DNA from: Cellulosimicrobium funkei
GTDB taxonomy: Bacteria; Actinomycetota; Actinomycetes; Actinomycetales; Cellulomonadaceae
Length of the DNA stretch: 64,000 bases
Assembly: GCF_004519295.1 (NCBI RefSeq)
Contig: NZ_SOZH01000004.1
Span: forward strand, 62,001-126,000
Direction: 5' to 3'
How positions within the stretch are numbered: position 1 is the stretch's first letter; each line of letters opens with the position of its first letter. Made by a program: the position numbers and the translations under genes. The notes beneath the pieces were generated by a model. It was not told the DNA's origin and ran no database searches. It worked only from the letters and a program-made list of their open reading frames with translations. Below, piece after piece: positions 33,421-41,832 of this stretch.

Positions 33421-33500
33421 GGTGGGCCGGGTCGGCCGACCGGGGCAGGCCCGCCGACCGGTGCCGGGCAGACGCTCGGCCCGCACCGAGGAGGGGCACG

Positions 33501-34703
33501 ATGCGCACACCGTTGGACGTCCTCACGCTCGACGAGCTGCGCCGTCGGACGTCGGTGAAGTGGCGCACCTTCGCCCCCGACGTGCTGCCGCTGTTCGTCG
33601 CCGAGATGGACGTCGCGCCGTGCGACGCGGTCGTGGACGCCGTGACGGCCGCCCTGCGCTCGGGCGACACCGGGTACGACGTCGGCACCGCGTACGGCGA
33701 GGCGTACGCGCGCTTCGCCCGGCGCCGCTGGGGCTGGACGCCCGACGCGGCGACGTCGCGCACGCTGCCCGACGTCATGGTCGCGATCGTCGAGGTGCTG
33801 CGCGTCCTCACGTCCCCGGGCGACGCGGTCGTCGTCAACCCGCCCGTGTACCCGCCGTTCTACGGCTTCACCGCGAACGAGGGGCGCCGCGTCGTCGACG
33901 CGCCGCTGGGCACCGACGGGCGTCTCGACCTCGACACCCTGGAGCGGGCGTTCGCCGACGCGACCGGTGCCGCCGCGAACGGTGACGGCCCGGGGAGCGG
34001 GCGCCGCGCCGTCTGGCTCGTGTGCAACCCGCAGAACCCGACGGGGACCGCGCACACGCGCGCGGAGCTGGCGGACGGCCTGGCGCTCGCCGCGCGGTAC
34101 GGGGTGCGCGTCGTGGCGGACGAGATCCACGCGCCCCTCACGCGGCCCGGGCTCGACGGGCGCCCCGCGACGACCCACACGCCGCTCCTCACCGTCCCCG
34201 GGGCGGGATCGGCCGTCGCGATCGTCTCCGCGTCGAAGGCGTGGAACCTGCCGGGCCTCAAGGCGGCGGCGGCCGTCGCCGGCCCGGACGCCGCCGACGA
34301 CCTGCGGCGCATCCCCGAGGAGGCGAGCCACGGCGTCCAGCACGTGGCCGTGCTCGCGCACGTCGCGGCGCTCGACCACGGCGAGGCGTGGCTCGACGAC
34401 GTCCTCGCGGGCGTCGAGCGCAACGCGTGGCTCCTCGCCGACCTGCTCGCGGAGCATCTGCCCGCGGTGCGCTACCGGCCCGGCGAGGCGACGTACCTCG
34501 CGTGGCTCGACGCGCGCGGTCTGCCCGGCCCGGCGGGTGCGGACCCCCGGTCGTGGTTCCTCGACCGCGCGCGCGTCGCGCTGGAGGACGGGCGCCGGTT
34601 CGGCCCCGGCGGGCAGGGGCACGTCCGCCTCAACCTCGCGACGGGCGTCGACGTGCTCACCGAGGCGGTCGAGCGCATGGGCACGTCGGTGCGGGACGCC
34701 TGA
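33501..34703 (+). CDS. MalY/PatB-type PLP aminotransferase (cystathionine beta-lyase-like)
   Basis: A 400-residue fold-type I PLP enzyme. Lys246 in SASKAWNLPG is the cofactor lysine. NPPVYPPFY and NPQNPTGTAHTRAEL, with the signature Asn-Pro, and VVADEIHAPL, with the PLP-ring Asp, follow the MalY/PatB pattern. Members cleave cystathionine to homocysteine or act as aminotransferases, so it is most likely involved in sulfur amino acid metabolism. GAGGAGGGG before the ATG at 33501 fixes the start. The TAGGGT box at 33418-33423 overlapping the upstream stop would give a leader of about 70 nt. There is a glycine-rich insertion near residues 155-175 (GAAANGDGPGSG). Confidence 0.85.
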   Translation: MRTPLDVLTLDELRRRTSVKWRTFAPDVLPLFVAEMDVAPCDAVVDAVTAALRSGDTGYDVGTAYGEAYARFARRRWGWTPDAATSRTLPDVMVAIVEVLRVLTSPGDAVVVNPPVYPPFYGFTANEGRRVVDAPLGTDGRLDLDTLERAFADATGAAANGDGPGSGRRAVWLVCNPQNPTGTAHTRAELADGLALAARYGVRVVADEIHAPLTRPGLDGRPATTHTPLLTVPGAGSAVAIVSASKAWNLPGLKAAAAVAGPDAADDLRRIPEEASHGVQHVAVLAHVAALDHGEAWLDDVLAGVERNAWLLADLLAEHLPAVRYRPGEATYLAWLDARGLPGPAGADPRSWFLDRARVALEDGRRFGPGGQGHVRLNLATGVDVLTEAVERMGTSVRDA

Positions 34704-34790
34704 ACGTCGCTCGACCACGACCGACGAGTTCTCGGCCCTCGGCCGGTCAGACCCCCCGACCACGACCGCACGACCCACCGGAGCACTCCC

Positions 34791-35081
34791 ATGTCGTTCG
34801 AGCCCGTCCTCCTCGACCACACGTTCACCGCGCCCGTCGGCGTCGACGTCAAGGGCGACACGTGGCCCTGCGTGGAGGTGCCCGGGGCGCGCGAGCTCTT
34901 CGGGTCGCTGCGCGCGGTCCGCGTGGACGCGACCGTCGACGACGTCGCGCTGCGCAACGCGGGGCTCATGCCGACCGGGTCGGGCGGGCTGATGCTGTCG
35001 CTCAACGCCGGCGTGCGCAAGCGCCTCGGCAAGGACGTCGGTGACACGGTGGTGGTGCGGCTGGAGCGCCGCCTGAGCTGA
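34791..35081 (+). CDS. DUF1905 family protein
   Basis: A 96-residue beta-rich protein matching DUF1905 (PF08922). It has WPCVEVPG.REL near the start, GSGGLMLSLNAGVRKRLGKDVGDTV near the end (read as GLMLSLNAGVRKRLGK then DVGDTV), and a basic C-terminus. Length equals the domain. DUF1905 proteins are small soluble proteins sometimes fused to YdeI-like domains; the function is unknown. GGAG lies about 11 nt ahead of the ATG. It is 87 bp after the aminotransferase gene and probably independent of the WXG gene that follows. Confidence 0.85.
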   Translation: MSFEPVLLDHTFTAPVGVDVKGDTWPCVEVPGARELFGSLRAVRVDATVDDVALRNAGLMPTGSGGLMLSLNAGVRKRLGKDVGDTVVVRLERRLS

Positions 35082-35231
35082 GGCGCGCCGCCGCGCCCGC
35101 CCTGTCCGGGCATGGGCAGTTGTCCCCATCGCGGCGGTCGACCCGGCCGCGTACCGTCGGCGTGCGACCGTCGAGGACGAAGGCGTCGACGCGTGCGCGT
35201 GAGGGGACGCGCAGGGGCGGGAGGGGACGGC

Positions 35232-36728
35232 ATGAGCGGGATGTGGGGCGCCGACGTCCGTGCGCTGCGCGCGCTCGCGTCCGGCCTGCGCTCCGGCGCC
35301 GACGCGCTGCGGACCCATCGCGCGCAGGTGGCGGCCGTCGTCGAGGCCGCGACCCGGTGGGACGGGCCCGACGCCGCGCAGTTCCGCAGCGCGTGGGCCA
35401 GCACGCTCGGGCCCTCGCTCACCGGCACCGCGAGCCTCCTCGACGCCGCCGCCGACCGCCTCGCTACGGACGCCGACCAGCAGGAGTCCGCGAGCGCCGA
35501 CGGCGGCGCCCTCGCGGGCCCGGGCGGCGCGCCCACGTCCGGCCCGAGCGGGCCGCAGCAGACCGTCCCCACGCCGACGCCTGGCGAGTACGCCGCGATG
35601 GACGCGGGCGAGCGCGCCGCGTGGCTCGAGAACGCGACGGACGCGCAGGTCGCGGCGCTCTACGACCAGATGGTGCGCCTCGGTGTCGACCCCGACTCCC
35701 CGGGGTTCGCGGAGCTCGCCGTCACGCACTGGACGCGCGTCGCCGCGGGCGAGGCGGGGTTCGACTTCGCCGACTGGGACCCGTCCGCGGGGGCGTCGGC
35801 CAACCGCGAGATCATCGAGAGCGTCTACACGTACTACGGCGAGCTCTACCTGGACAACCCGTGGATGCAGTGGGCCGGCATGGCCGCGATGATCGGGCCG
35901 TCGTTCGCCGCCGGGTTCTTCGACCTCGACATGATGCGGCAGCTCGCGCAGGGCGTCGCGAGCGGCGCCCGGGCGCTGCCGCCCGGCGTCGACCGGGCGG
36001 CGCTCGAGGCGATCGCGACGATGTCGGACGCCGAGCTCGGCTTCTACGAGAACCAGTTCCTGTCGATGCAGCGCGAGATCTTCGTGGACCAGGCCGTCAT
36101 GCACGAGGCGTACCTGAACGGCGGCATGCAGGAGATGGAGCGGCTGCTCGAGGCCGGCGTCATCGACGGCGCCGCGTACCAGGCGTGGGCGGACGTCGAG
36201 GCCGGCCGGGCGGGCGACGCGCAGGCGCTCGCGGACGGCAACACCGCCCTGCTGTGGCGCGAGCAGAACCAGATCATCGCCGACGACTGGCAGACCATGC
36301 GCGACCACCCGGTCACCGGCGAGGCGTTCACGTACCTCATGACGCTCGTCGGCGAGCCGTCGATCCCCGGCGCGGGCACGTACGCGCAGCACGACCCCTT
36401 CACGGTCAGCGTCGAGACGCCCGGCCCGGAGAACCTCGGGATCCCGTTCACGGGCATCACGTTCGACAACCCGGTGCAGGGCACCGTGACCGTGGAGACG
36501 CCGCTGCCGGGCGGGAACATCGCCGACCAGGCGACCCGCTGGGAGTACATCTCGAACGACACGCTGCCCGCCTACCAGCAGCTCGTCACGCAGCACCCGG
36601 ACCAGGCGGCGCAGATCATCGGCACCGACGTCTCGGACCGGATCGCCGACTACCGGCTCACCAACCCCGCCCGCATCGGGCGCATCCTTGACAGACTGAC
36701 CGAGTGGGACGTGGACGTGGACCAGTGA
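35232..36728 (+). CDS. WXG100-like N-terminal domain secreted-type protein
   Basis: A 498-residue protein. The first 90 residues form a predicted helical hairpin with a W-x-G turn (Trp43-Asp-Gly45) and downstream aromatic FRSAW, as in WXG100/ESX substrates. A Gly/Pro/Thr linker (about 90-122) leads to a large helical region (about 125-390) and a C-terminal beta-type region (about 395-460). No signal peptide is present, consistent with type VII secretion, but no ESX machinery is in the window. The C-terminal domain matches no toxin I know. GGAGGGG precedes the ATG. The stop overlaps the start of a lipoprotein gene (GTGA), so the two probably act together. Confidence 0.75.
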   Translation: MSGMWGADVRALRALASGLRSGADALRTHRAQVAAVVEAATRWDGPDAAQFRSAWASTLGPSLTGTASLLDAAADRLATDADQQESASADGGALAGPGGAPTSGPSGPQQTVPTPTPGEYAAMDAGERAAWLENATDAQVAALYDQMVRLGVDPDSPGFAELAVTHWTRVAAGEAGFDFADWDPSAGASANREIIESVYTYYGELYLDNPWMQWAGMAAMIGPSFAAGFFDLDMMRQLAQGVASGARALPPGVDRAALEAIATMSDAELGFYENQFLSMQREIFVDQAVMHEAYLNGGMQEMERLLEAGVIDGAAYQAWADVEAGRAGDAQALADGNTALLWREQNQIIADDWQTMRDHPVTGEAFTYLMTLVGEPSIPGAGTYAQHDPFTVSVETPGPENLGIPFTGITFDNPVQGTVTVETPLPGGNIADQATRWEYISNDTLPAYQQLVTQHPDQAAQIIGTDVSDRIADYRLTNPARIGRILDRLTEWDVDVDQ

Positions 36729-37441
36729 GCCGGGGGTTCCGTCGCGCGCACGGGACGGCGCCGAGGGCCGGCGTCGCCGCGGTCCTGCTCGCGGGGGCGC
36801 TCGCCGGGTCTCTCGTGCTGACGGGGTGCACGGTGACGTTTGGCGACCCGGACGACGCGGCCACCGGACCGGGCGGGACGACCGCCCCGGGCGGCCCGAC
36901 GTCGTCGGGCGGTTCGGGCGGCGAGGGCGGCGGGGGCGAGGCGGGCACGACGACGATCGACGACATCGAGAGGGGCGAGACCGTGCGCTGGGACGTGAGC
37001 AGGCCGATCACCGCGGAGTCCGTCGGGCTGGGCGAGTCGATGGCCGTCGTGCAGGTGCCGGACGGCGCGGCCGAGGTCGAGGTGACGCTCCCCGACGGCA
37101 CGTGGACCACGACGGCCGAGGAGCTGACGATCCAGCCCCGGCGCGGGTACGTGAGCGCGATCAACGTCTTCCGCACGCTCTCCGGCGGGCAGGCCGTGCA
37201 CGACCAGCTCGTGGCCGACGCGCAGGTGCTGGGCTTCCCCCGGTCGCAGGTCGACCGGTGGCTCGACGAGCTGCCCGCGTCGCTCGACGCGTCGCGCGCG
37301 GGCGGGACGCGGGCCCGCACGGGCATCAACGGGTCGAACGGCGACGTCGAGACGTCCGTGCAGATCAGCCACGAGCCCGGGCCGGGGGGCGACGCGTCGG
37401 TGCGCCTCTGGTACGTCATCAGCCCGGTCACGCCGGACTGA
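36725..37441 (+). CDS. Lipoprotein coupled to the WXG100-like protein
   Basis: A 238-residue predicted lipoprotein. A basic start and hydrophobic core lead to the lipobox VLTGC (Cys at about residue 35). A Gly/Ser/Thr-rich, disordered stretch (about 43-75) is followed by a folded domain of about 160 residues with beta strands (ETVRWDVSRPITAESVGL, then RRGYVSAINVFRTLSGGQ). There is no known domain. The GTG overlaps the stop of the WXG100-like gene by four bases. One reading is that the lipoprotein is an immunity or anchoring partner of the WXG100-like protein at the outer face of the membrane; this is inference from coupling and topology. Confidence 0.75.
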   Translation: MSRGFRRAHGTAPRAGVAAVLLAGALAGSLVLTGCTVTFGDPDDAATGPGGTTAPGGPTSSGGSGGEGGGGEAGTTTIDDIERGETVRWDVSRPITAESVGLGESMAVVQVPDGAAEVEVTLPDGTWTTTAEELTIQPRRGYVSAINVFRTLSGGQAVHDQLVADAQVLGFPRSQVDRWLDELPASLDASRAGGTRARTGINGSNGDVETSVQISHEPGPGGDASVRLWYVISPVTPD

Positions 37442-37460
37442 CGTCCACGGCGGACGCGCG

Positions 37461-38036
37461 TCACGGGCAGGCCGACGTGCCCCCGCCGCCCTGCTCGGCG
37501 ACCTGGAAGTAGATCGGGTTCTGCCAGTCGGCGCCCTCCCCGCGCACGCGCGGCAGGTCGGCGCAGGTCCAGCCCTGCTGCGGGGTGAACTGGCCCCCGG
37601 CGACGACGTGGGCGCCGCTCCACCGCCACGAGGTCTCCTGGCCGGTCGCGGCCCGGAGGTCGACGTCGAAGGACACCGACCGCGTGCCCGCGGGCACGGT
37701 GAAGGCCACGTAGTAGTTGCGGACCTGGCTCCCCGGCTCGCCCCACGTCTCGAACGAGATCGAGCGGACCGTGCAGCCGGAGAGGACGGTGCGACCCTCG
37801 CCGCGCGCGACGCACGTGCCGGCCGTCGTCGTCTGCCACCGGCCGGCGGAGACGGGCGCGGCGGCCTGGGCCTGGTCCGTCCACGCGGCCGTCGTGGGCT
37901 CGACGGCCGCGTGGGCGACCCCCCACCACGACACCGTCACGAGGGTCAGGACCGCGAGGAACAGGCTCAGCGTGCGGCGCCCGGCCGTGGGACCGGCGGT
38001 CCCGCCGGCCCTCCGGCCGGTCCGGGTGCCGGTCAC
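37461..38036 (-). CDS. SipW-type signal peptide protein (substrate 2)
   Basis: A 191-residue secreted protein. An N-terminal Arg/Gly-rich region and a hydrophobic segment (about 22-41) end at AHAAVEPTTAAWTDQA, where the A-x-W-T-D motif is typical of proteins processed by SipW-type signal peptidase. The mature part is beta-rich with four Cys residues (TCVARGEG, LSGCTVRS, TCADL, SACP) that could form two disulphides. The GTG at 38036 overlaps the stop of the SipW gene (GTGA), so the enzyme and this substrate are translated together. It may be a minor subunit of a surface fibre or matrix made with the TasA-like protein upstream. Confidence 0.78.
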   Translation of the reverse strand: MTGTRTGRRAGGTAGPTAGRRTLSLFLAVLTLVTVSWWGVAHAAVEPTTAAWTDQAQAAAPVSAGRWQTTTAGTCVARGEGRTVLSGCTVRSISFETWGEPGSQVRNYYVAFTVPAGTRSVSFDVDLRAATGQETSWRWSGAHVVAGGQFTPQQGWTCADLPRVRGEGADWQNPIYFQVAEQGGGGTSACP

Positions 38037-38545
38037 CGGTGGACCGGCACGCGCCGCGGTGCGGGCGGGACGAGCAGGGTGAGGCCGAGCAGGCCGAGCA
38101 GGCCGACGAGGAGGGGGACTGCCACGGCGGGGGTCGTCAGACGCACGATCGCGGTGCCCCAGCCGGCGAGCTGGACCGCGGGCTTCCAGACGTCGCCCGA
38201 GGCGGTGTAGTCCAGGGCGTCCGCGTAGGCGTTGTTGTCGCCCTTCATGCTGACCGTGTACTGGTCGTCGCCCGTCTGCTCGACGGCCTCGACGCGGTGG
38301 GTCACCAGGTCGCCGGTCAGCTCGCTGGGCAGGCTCACCACGTCGCCGACGGCCAGGTCGGCCGCCGGGACCGGCCGGGCGACCAGGAGGTCGCCCGTCA
38401 TGATCCCCGGCTCCATCGATCCGGAGATCACGACGAGGGGCTTGATAAGGCCGGCCGCGGTCGCGCCCCACACCGCCCCGCACACCAGCCCGAAGGCGGC
38501 GAGGACCCACAGGACGAGGACGGCCCCGCGCCGCAGTACCTGCAT
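38033..38545 (-). CDS. sipW: SipW-type (ER-type) signal peptidase I
   Basis: A 170-residue membrane peptidase. The N-terminal helix is at about 8-30, catalytic Ser43 in VISGSMEPGI, catalytic-position His83 in VTHRVEAV (His rather than Lys, the mark of the ER/SipW type), GDNN at 102-105, and a C-terminal membrane helix at about 125-160. In Bacillus SipW removes signal peptides from the biofilm fibre proteins TasA and TapA. Here it lies between two genes whose products carry SipW-type signals, so it probably serves them. The TasA-like gene ends 34 bp upstream; the second substrate gene overlaps the stop. Confidence 0.88.
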   Translation of the reverse strand: MQVLRRGAVLVLWVLAAFGLVCGAVWGATAAGLIKPLVVISGSMEPGIMTGDLLVARPVPAADLAVGDVVSLPSELTGDLVTHRVEAVEQTGDDQYTVSMKGDNNAYADALDYTASGDVWKPAVQLAGWGTAIVRLTTPAVAVPLLVGLLGLLGLTLLVPPAPRRVPVHR

Positions 38546-38579
38546 CGGTGGTTCTCCTCCTCCTGCGTGCGGCGTCGGG

Positions 38580-39122
38580 TCAGGCCGTCGCGGTGGCGGA
38601 GACCGTGACGACGAGCGTCCCGGTGGCCCCCTGGTTCGACGGCGCCCAGTCGCTCGGTGCCGTGACGGTGAGCCGGAACTGGTCGCTGGACGTCCCGCCG
38701 GCGGCGTCGAGCGTCGTGGCGAGGCCGGAGACGGAGGCGGAGGGGTTCGTGGTGAACGTCGAGCCCGAGGCGAAGCGGACGCTGGACGTGAGCGCGGCCT
38801 TCACCGAGCTCTCGTTGCGCACCCACAGGTCGATCGTGCGCGTCTGGCCGGGCAGGAGGTTCGCGAGCGCGTCCGACGGCACGACGAGCTCGATGGCGTC
38901 CGGGTCGGCCGAGTCCTTCCAGGTCGTCCCGTCCAGCGACCCCTGGAGGTCGAAGGTCGCGGCCGTCGCGGGCGCCGCGAAGAACGCGTTGTCGGTCCAG
39001 GCGGCGCTGGTGAGCGCCGCCCCGATGCCGCCGACGGCAAGTGCCGCCAGCCCGAAGGCGGCGAAGGCGCGGCGCTTGTCGCGGCGCGGGGCGGGGGTCG
39101 TCTCGGGGGTGTGGAGAGTCAT
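38580..39122 (-). CDS. TasA/camelysin-like SipW-dependent secreted protein
   Basis: A 180-residue protein. An Arg/Lys-rich start, a hydrophobic core (about 20-38) and the SipW-type motif SAAWTDNAFF are followed by a beta-sandwich-type mature domain (about 48-180) ending in VVTVSATATA. The pattern fits the camelysin/TasA class of secreted fibre or matrix proteins. It heads a three-gene operon with SipW and a second substrate. The ATG at 39122 follows TACTTT (39130-39135, minus) by 7 nt with no nearby ribosome binding site, indicating a leaderless mRNA. An 11-bp palindrome TTCCTCAGGAA (39165-39175) lies upstream and could be an operator. Confidence 0.8.
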   Translation of the reverse strand: MTLHTPETTPAPRRDKRRAFAAFGLAALAVGGIGAALTSAAWTDNAFFAAPATAATFDLQGSLDGTTWKDSADPDAIELVVPSDALANLLPGQTRTIDLWVRNESSVKAALTSSVRFASGSTFTTNPSASVSGLATTLDAAGGTSSDQFRLTVTAPSDWAPSNQGATGTLVVTVSATATA

Positions 39123-39164
39123 GACTCGAAAAGTACGGAGTCCTCCTCAACTCTGGCGCACCTG

Positions 39165-39175
39165 TTCCTCAGGAA
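39165..39175. promoter_or_regulatory. Palindrome TTCCTCAGGAA upstream of TasA-like operon
   Basis: A perfect 5-bp-arm palindrome with a one-base centre lies about 43 bp upstream of the TasA-like start, in the divergent region shared with the PBP gene. It is near the expected -35 region, so a repressor site is possible. The statistical support is weak for so short a site. Confidence 0.3.
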
Positions 39176-39407
39176 AAGCGCAGGATCAGCCCGGGATCGC
39201 GGCGCGCGCCCGCACACCTGCGCAAAGACCGGGCGAGCGTGCGGGGAAGGGGAGCGCGTCGCGGCTCCGCGGGACGTGGGAGAAGTTGTGGGAGGTGAAG
39301 AAGCGGCGGACGAACCGGGCCGGTCCGTCCGTCGGTGCCGGCGGCGTCGGTGCCGTCGGGTAGCGTCCGTCTCGTCCCGAACGGCACGGAGCAGGGGAGC
39401 ACAACGA

Positions 39408-41387
39408 GTGAGCAGCGTCGCGCACGGCCACGGTCGGTCCGGCACGCACGGCCGGTGGCGCGGGAGGGCCGCCCGCTGGACGACGGCCGCGGCGCTCGTC
39501 CTCGCCCTGCCCCTCGCGGCGTGCACGCCCGACCGCCCGGAGGCGTCCGACGCCGCAGCCGCGCTCGCCGACGCCCTCCAGGCCGGCGACGTGAGCGCGC
39601 TGGAGTTCCGCAACGGCGCCGCGAAGGACGTCCAGGGCCACCTGGAGGCGGTGCTCGAGCCGCTCGCGCCGTACGAGCGCACGGTCGAGGTGGAGTCGGT
39701 GGACGTCGACGAGGAGGGCGACGACGCGGGCGACCGCGCGACGGCGACGCTCGCCTACCGCTGGGAGGTCGCGGGCGACCAGGCCTGGGAGTACACCACC
39801 ACGGCGGAGCTCACGTTCGCGGAGCCGGGCGAGGGCGAGGACGGCCCGGGCGCCTGGGACGTCGTGTGGGAGCCCGACGTGCTCGTCCCCGAGCTCGGCC
39901 AGGGCGGCCGGCTCGCGGTGAGCCGCGTGCCGGCGGTCCGTGCGGGCATCCTCGGCGCCGACGGCGTCCCCATCGTCGAGGACCGTCCCGTCTACCGGAT
40001 CGGCGTCGACAAGACGCGCGTGGGCTCCGCCCAGTGGGACGGCGCGGCGCGGGCGCTCGCGGGCGTCGTCGGGCTGGACCCGGAGGAGTACGCGCAGCGC
40101 GTCGCGGGCGCCGGGGAGAGGGCGTTCGTCGAGGCCATCACCGTCCGCGCGGAGGACACCGCGGGCGTCGACGTCGACGCGGCGCGCGGCATCGAGGGCG
40201 TCGCGGTCATCGACGACGCGATCCCCCTCGCCCCGACGCGCGAGTTCGCGCGTCCCCTGCTCGGGCGCGTGGGCGAGGCGACGGCGGAGATCGTCGAGGA
40301 GTCCGAGGGCGCGGTCGCTGCGGGCGACCAGGTCGGTATCTCCGGCCTCCAGCGTCAGTACGACGAGCAGCTCCGCGGGGTGCCGGGCCTGTCGATCGAG
40401 GTCGTGCCGGGCGAGGCGGACGCGGACGCGGAGCCGACGGAGGTGTTCTCGGTCGATCCGGTGGACGGCGTGCCGCTGAGCACGACGCTGCGCCCGGACA
40501 TGCAGGTCGCCGCCGAGGCGGTGCTCGCCGGGCAGGGACCGAGCGCGATCGTCGCGATCCAGCCCTCGACGGGCTCCGTGCTCGCGGCGGCGAGCTCGAC
40601 CGCGGGCGAGGGTCTCTCGACCGCCACGACGGGCCAGTACGCGCCGGGATCGACGTTCAAGGTCGCGACGACGCTCGCGATGCTGCGCGCGGGCCTCACC
40701 CCGGACACGACCGTCTCCTGCCCGCCCACGCTGACCGTCGAGGGCCGCGAGTTCCAGAACGTGCCCGGCTACCCGACGGCGGCGCTCGGCGACGTGCCGC
40801 TGCGCACGGCGTTCGCGAACTCGTGCAACACGGCGATGATCGGGCAGCGGGAGGCCGTGTCGCAGCAGGCGCTGCACGACGCCGCCGCCTCGCTCGGGCT
40901 GGGCGTCGAGTCCGAGCTCGGCGCGCCCGCGTTCTTCGGCGACGTCCCGACCGACTCGCAGGGCACCGAGCACGCCGCGTCGATGATCGGGCAGGGCAAG
41001 GTCCAGGCCTCGCCTCTCGCGATGGCGACGGTCGCCGCGAGCGTCGCCGCCGGGCGCACGGTGGCGCCGGTCCTCGTCCACCCGGACGTGCAGACCGTCG
41101 CCGAGGAGCAGCCCGCCTCGACCCTCACCGAGCAGGAGGCGGCGACGCTGCGCGAGCTCATGCGCGGCGTCGTCACGGACGGCTCGGCGTCGATCCTCCA
41201 GGACCTCCCGGGCGAGCCCGGGGCGAAGACGGGCACGGCGCAGTACGGCGACGGCAGCCAGTCCCACGCGTGGATGATCGCGACGCAGGGCGACCTCGCG
41301 GTCGCCGTGTTCGTCGAGACGGGCGAGGGCGGCGCCGTCACGGCGGGGCCGCTCATGCACGCGTTCCTCGACGCGCCGAACGCCTGA
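39408..41387 (+). CDS. Class B penicillin-binding protein with MecA-type N-terminal domain
   Basis: A 659-residue transpeptidase. A membrane segment ends in a lipobox-like LPLAAC (about 37-42). An NTF2-like MecA_N domain (about 50-165), a PBP dimer domain (about 165-350) and the transpeptidase domain follow. Ser415-Thr-Phe-Lys418 is the acyl-enzyme motif, Ser472-Cys-Asn474 the second, and Lys607-Thr-Gly609 the third. It cross-links peptidoglycan; the MecA_N layout is shared with low-affinity PBPs, so reduced beta-lactam binding is possible but not shown. The GTG at 39408 follows GGGGAG; TAGCGT (39361-39366) is a likely -10 box. A hairpin terminator follows at 41402-41428. Confidence 0.9.
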   Translation: MSSVAHGHGRSGTHGRWRGRAARWTTAAALVLALPLAACTPDRPEASDAAAALADALQAGDVSALEFRNGAAKDVQGHLEAVLEPLAPYERTVEVESVDVDEEGDDAGDRATATLAYRWEVAGDQAWEYTTTAELTFAEPGEGEDGPGAWDVVWEPDVLVPELGQGGRLAVSRVPAVRAGILGADGVPIVEDRPVYRIGVDKTRVGSAQWDGAARALAGVVGLDPEEYAQRVAGAGERAFVEAITVRAEDTAGVDVDAARGIEGVAVIDDAIPLAPTREFARPLLGRVGEATAEIVEESEGAVAAGDQVGISGLQRQYDEQLRGVPGLSIEVVPGEADADAEPTEVFSVDPVDGVPLSTTLRPDMQVAAEAVLAGQGPSAIVAIQPSTGSVLAAASSTAGEGLSTATTGQYAPGSTFKVATTLAMLRAGLTPDTTVSCPPTLTVEGREFQNVPGYPTAALGDVPLRTAFANSCNTAMIGQREAVSQQALHDAAASLGLGVESELGAPAFFGDVPTDSQGTEHAASMIGQGKVQASPLAMATVAASVAAGRTVAPVLVHPDVQTVAEEQPASTLTEQEAATLRELMRGVVTDGSASILQDLPGEPGAKTGTAQYGDGSQSHAWMIATQGDLAVAVFVETGEGGAVTAGPLMHAFLDAPNA

Positions 41388-41401
41388 CGCCCGCCGCTCC
41401 G

Positions 41402-41428
41402 CGGCGGCCGGAATAGGTCCGGCCGCCG
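41402..41428 (+). terminator. Hairpin terminator after the PBP gene
   Basis: A 10-bp stem (GGCGGCCGG at 41403-41411 with CCGGCCGCC at 41419-41427, plus one outer pair) with loop AATAGGT. It lies 15 bp past the PBP stop. Confidence 0.7.
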
Positions 41429-41448
41429 GACGGTTGTCCACGAGCGGG

Positions 41449-41454
41449 TATGAT
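41449..41454 (+). promoter_or_regulatory. -10 box TATGAT for the tcyP leader transcript
   Basis: TATGAT is one of the best -10 matches in the window and predicts a start near 41461, so the RNA begins with a 7-bp hairpin (CGCGGGC 41462-41468 with GCCCGCG 41477-41483) before the leader ORF. Confidence 0.55.
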
Positions 41455-41517
41455 CGGTTGCCGCGGGCGTCCGTATGCCCGCGTCCAGCGAGAACCCACC
41501 GTTCCGGGAGAACCTCC

Positions 41518-41601
41518 GTGTTCGTCAGCGTGCCTGCCTGGCAGCTCACCCAGCGCCGCGACGTCGACCTCCGTCGAGTCGCCAGCGCGCTGTGTCGCTG
41601 A
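41518..41601 (+). CDS. Cysteine-type leader peptide
   Basis: A 27-codon ORF (GTG start, GGGAG ribosome binding site about 9 nt upstream). Its peptide ends RRDVDLRRVASALCR, closely fitting the actinobacterial leader-peptide pattern R-x-V-D-L-x-R-V-x-S-x-x-C-R found ahead of sulfur-assimilation and cysteine-related genes. A Cys codon (TGT) sits two codons before the stop, so ribosome stalling when Cys-tRNA is scarce could be sensed. It is followed, about 230 nt later, by the TcyP-like symporter gene. This is the best evidence in the window for an amino-acid-responsive attenuator. Confidence 0.75.
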   Translation: MFVSVPAWQLTQRRDVDLRRVASALCR

Positions 41602-41832
41602 CCCCCCGTCGCCGCTGACGCCTCCCCGCCTCCGCACACCCGTCAGGACCCTGGGTCGCCTCGCGACCTGAGCCGCTCTGACGCGCGTGGCGCGCACCCC
41701 GTCAGGCCGCAGGCCACCTCCGTGCCTGCGTCCCTGCCCGGGCCGCGCTGCTGCCGGCGCCCCGCGACGACGTCCCGAGCCCCTCTCCCGAGAGCGGGCG
41801 CTCGTGCGCCCGCGACACCCGAAAGGTCCCCC
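41602..41832 (+). promoter_or_regulatory. Attenuator-like leader between leader peptide and tcyP
   Basis: This 231-nt leader holds stacked hairpins: GGTCGC/GCGACC (41654-41668, loop CTC), GCGCG/CGCGC (41683-41695), and an outer pairing TCAGG (41643-41647) with CCTGA (41667-41671) that competes with the first. There is no T-tract terminator, so control would act by Rho access or by masking the symporter ribosome binding site (GAAAGG near 41822) rather than by intrinsic termination. No further gene is seen in this stretch. Confidence 0.45.

Noticed and set aside
35112-35129. Inverted repeat ATGGG ... CCCAT upstream of the WXG gene
   Set aside because: Arms of five bases with an eight-base loop are expected by chance in this composition and the position relative to the TACCGT box is not informative.
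35232-36728. WXG100-like protein as a polymorphic toxin
   Set aside because: No nuclease, deaminase, ADP-ribosyltransferase or other toxin motif is visible in the C-terminal half.
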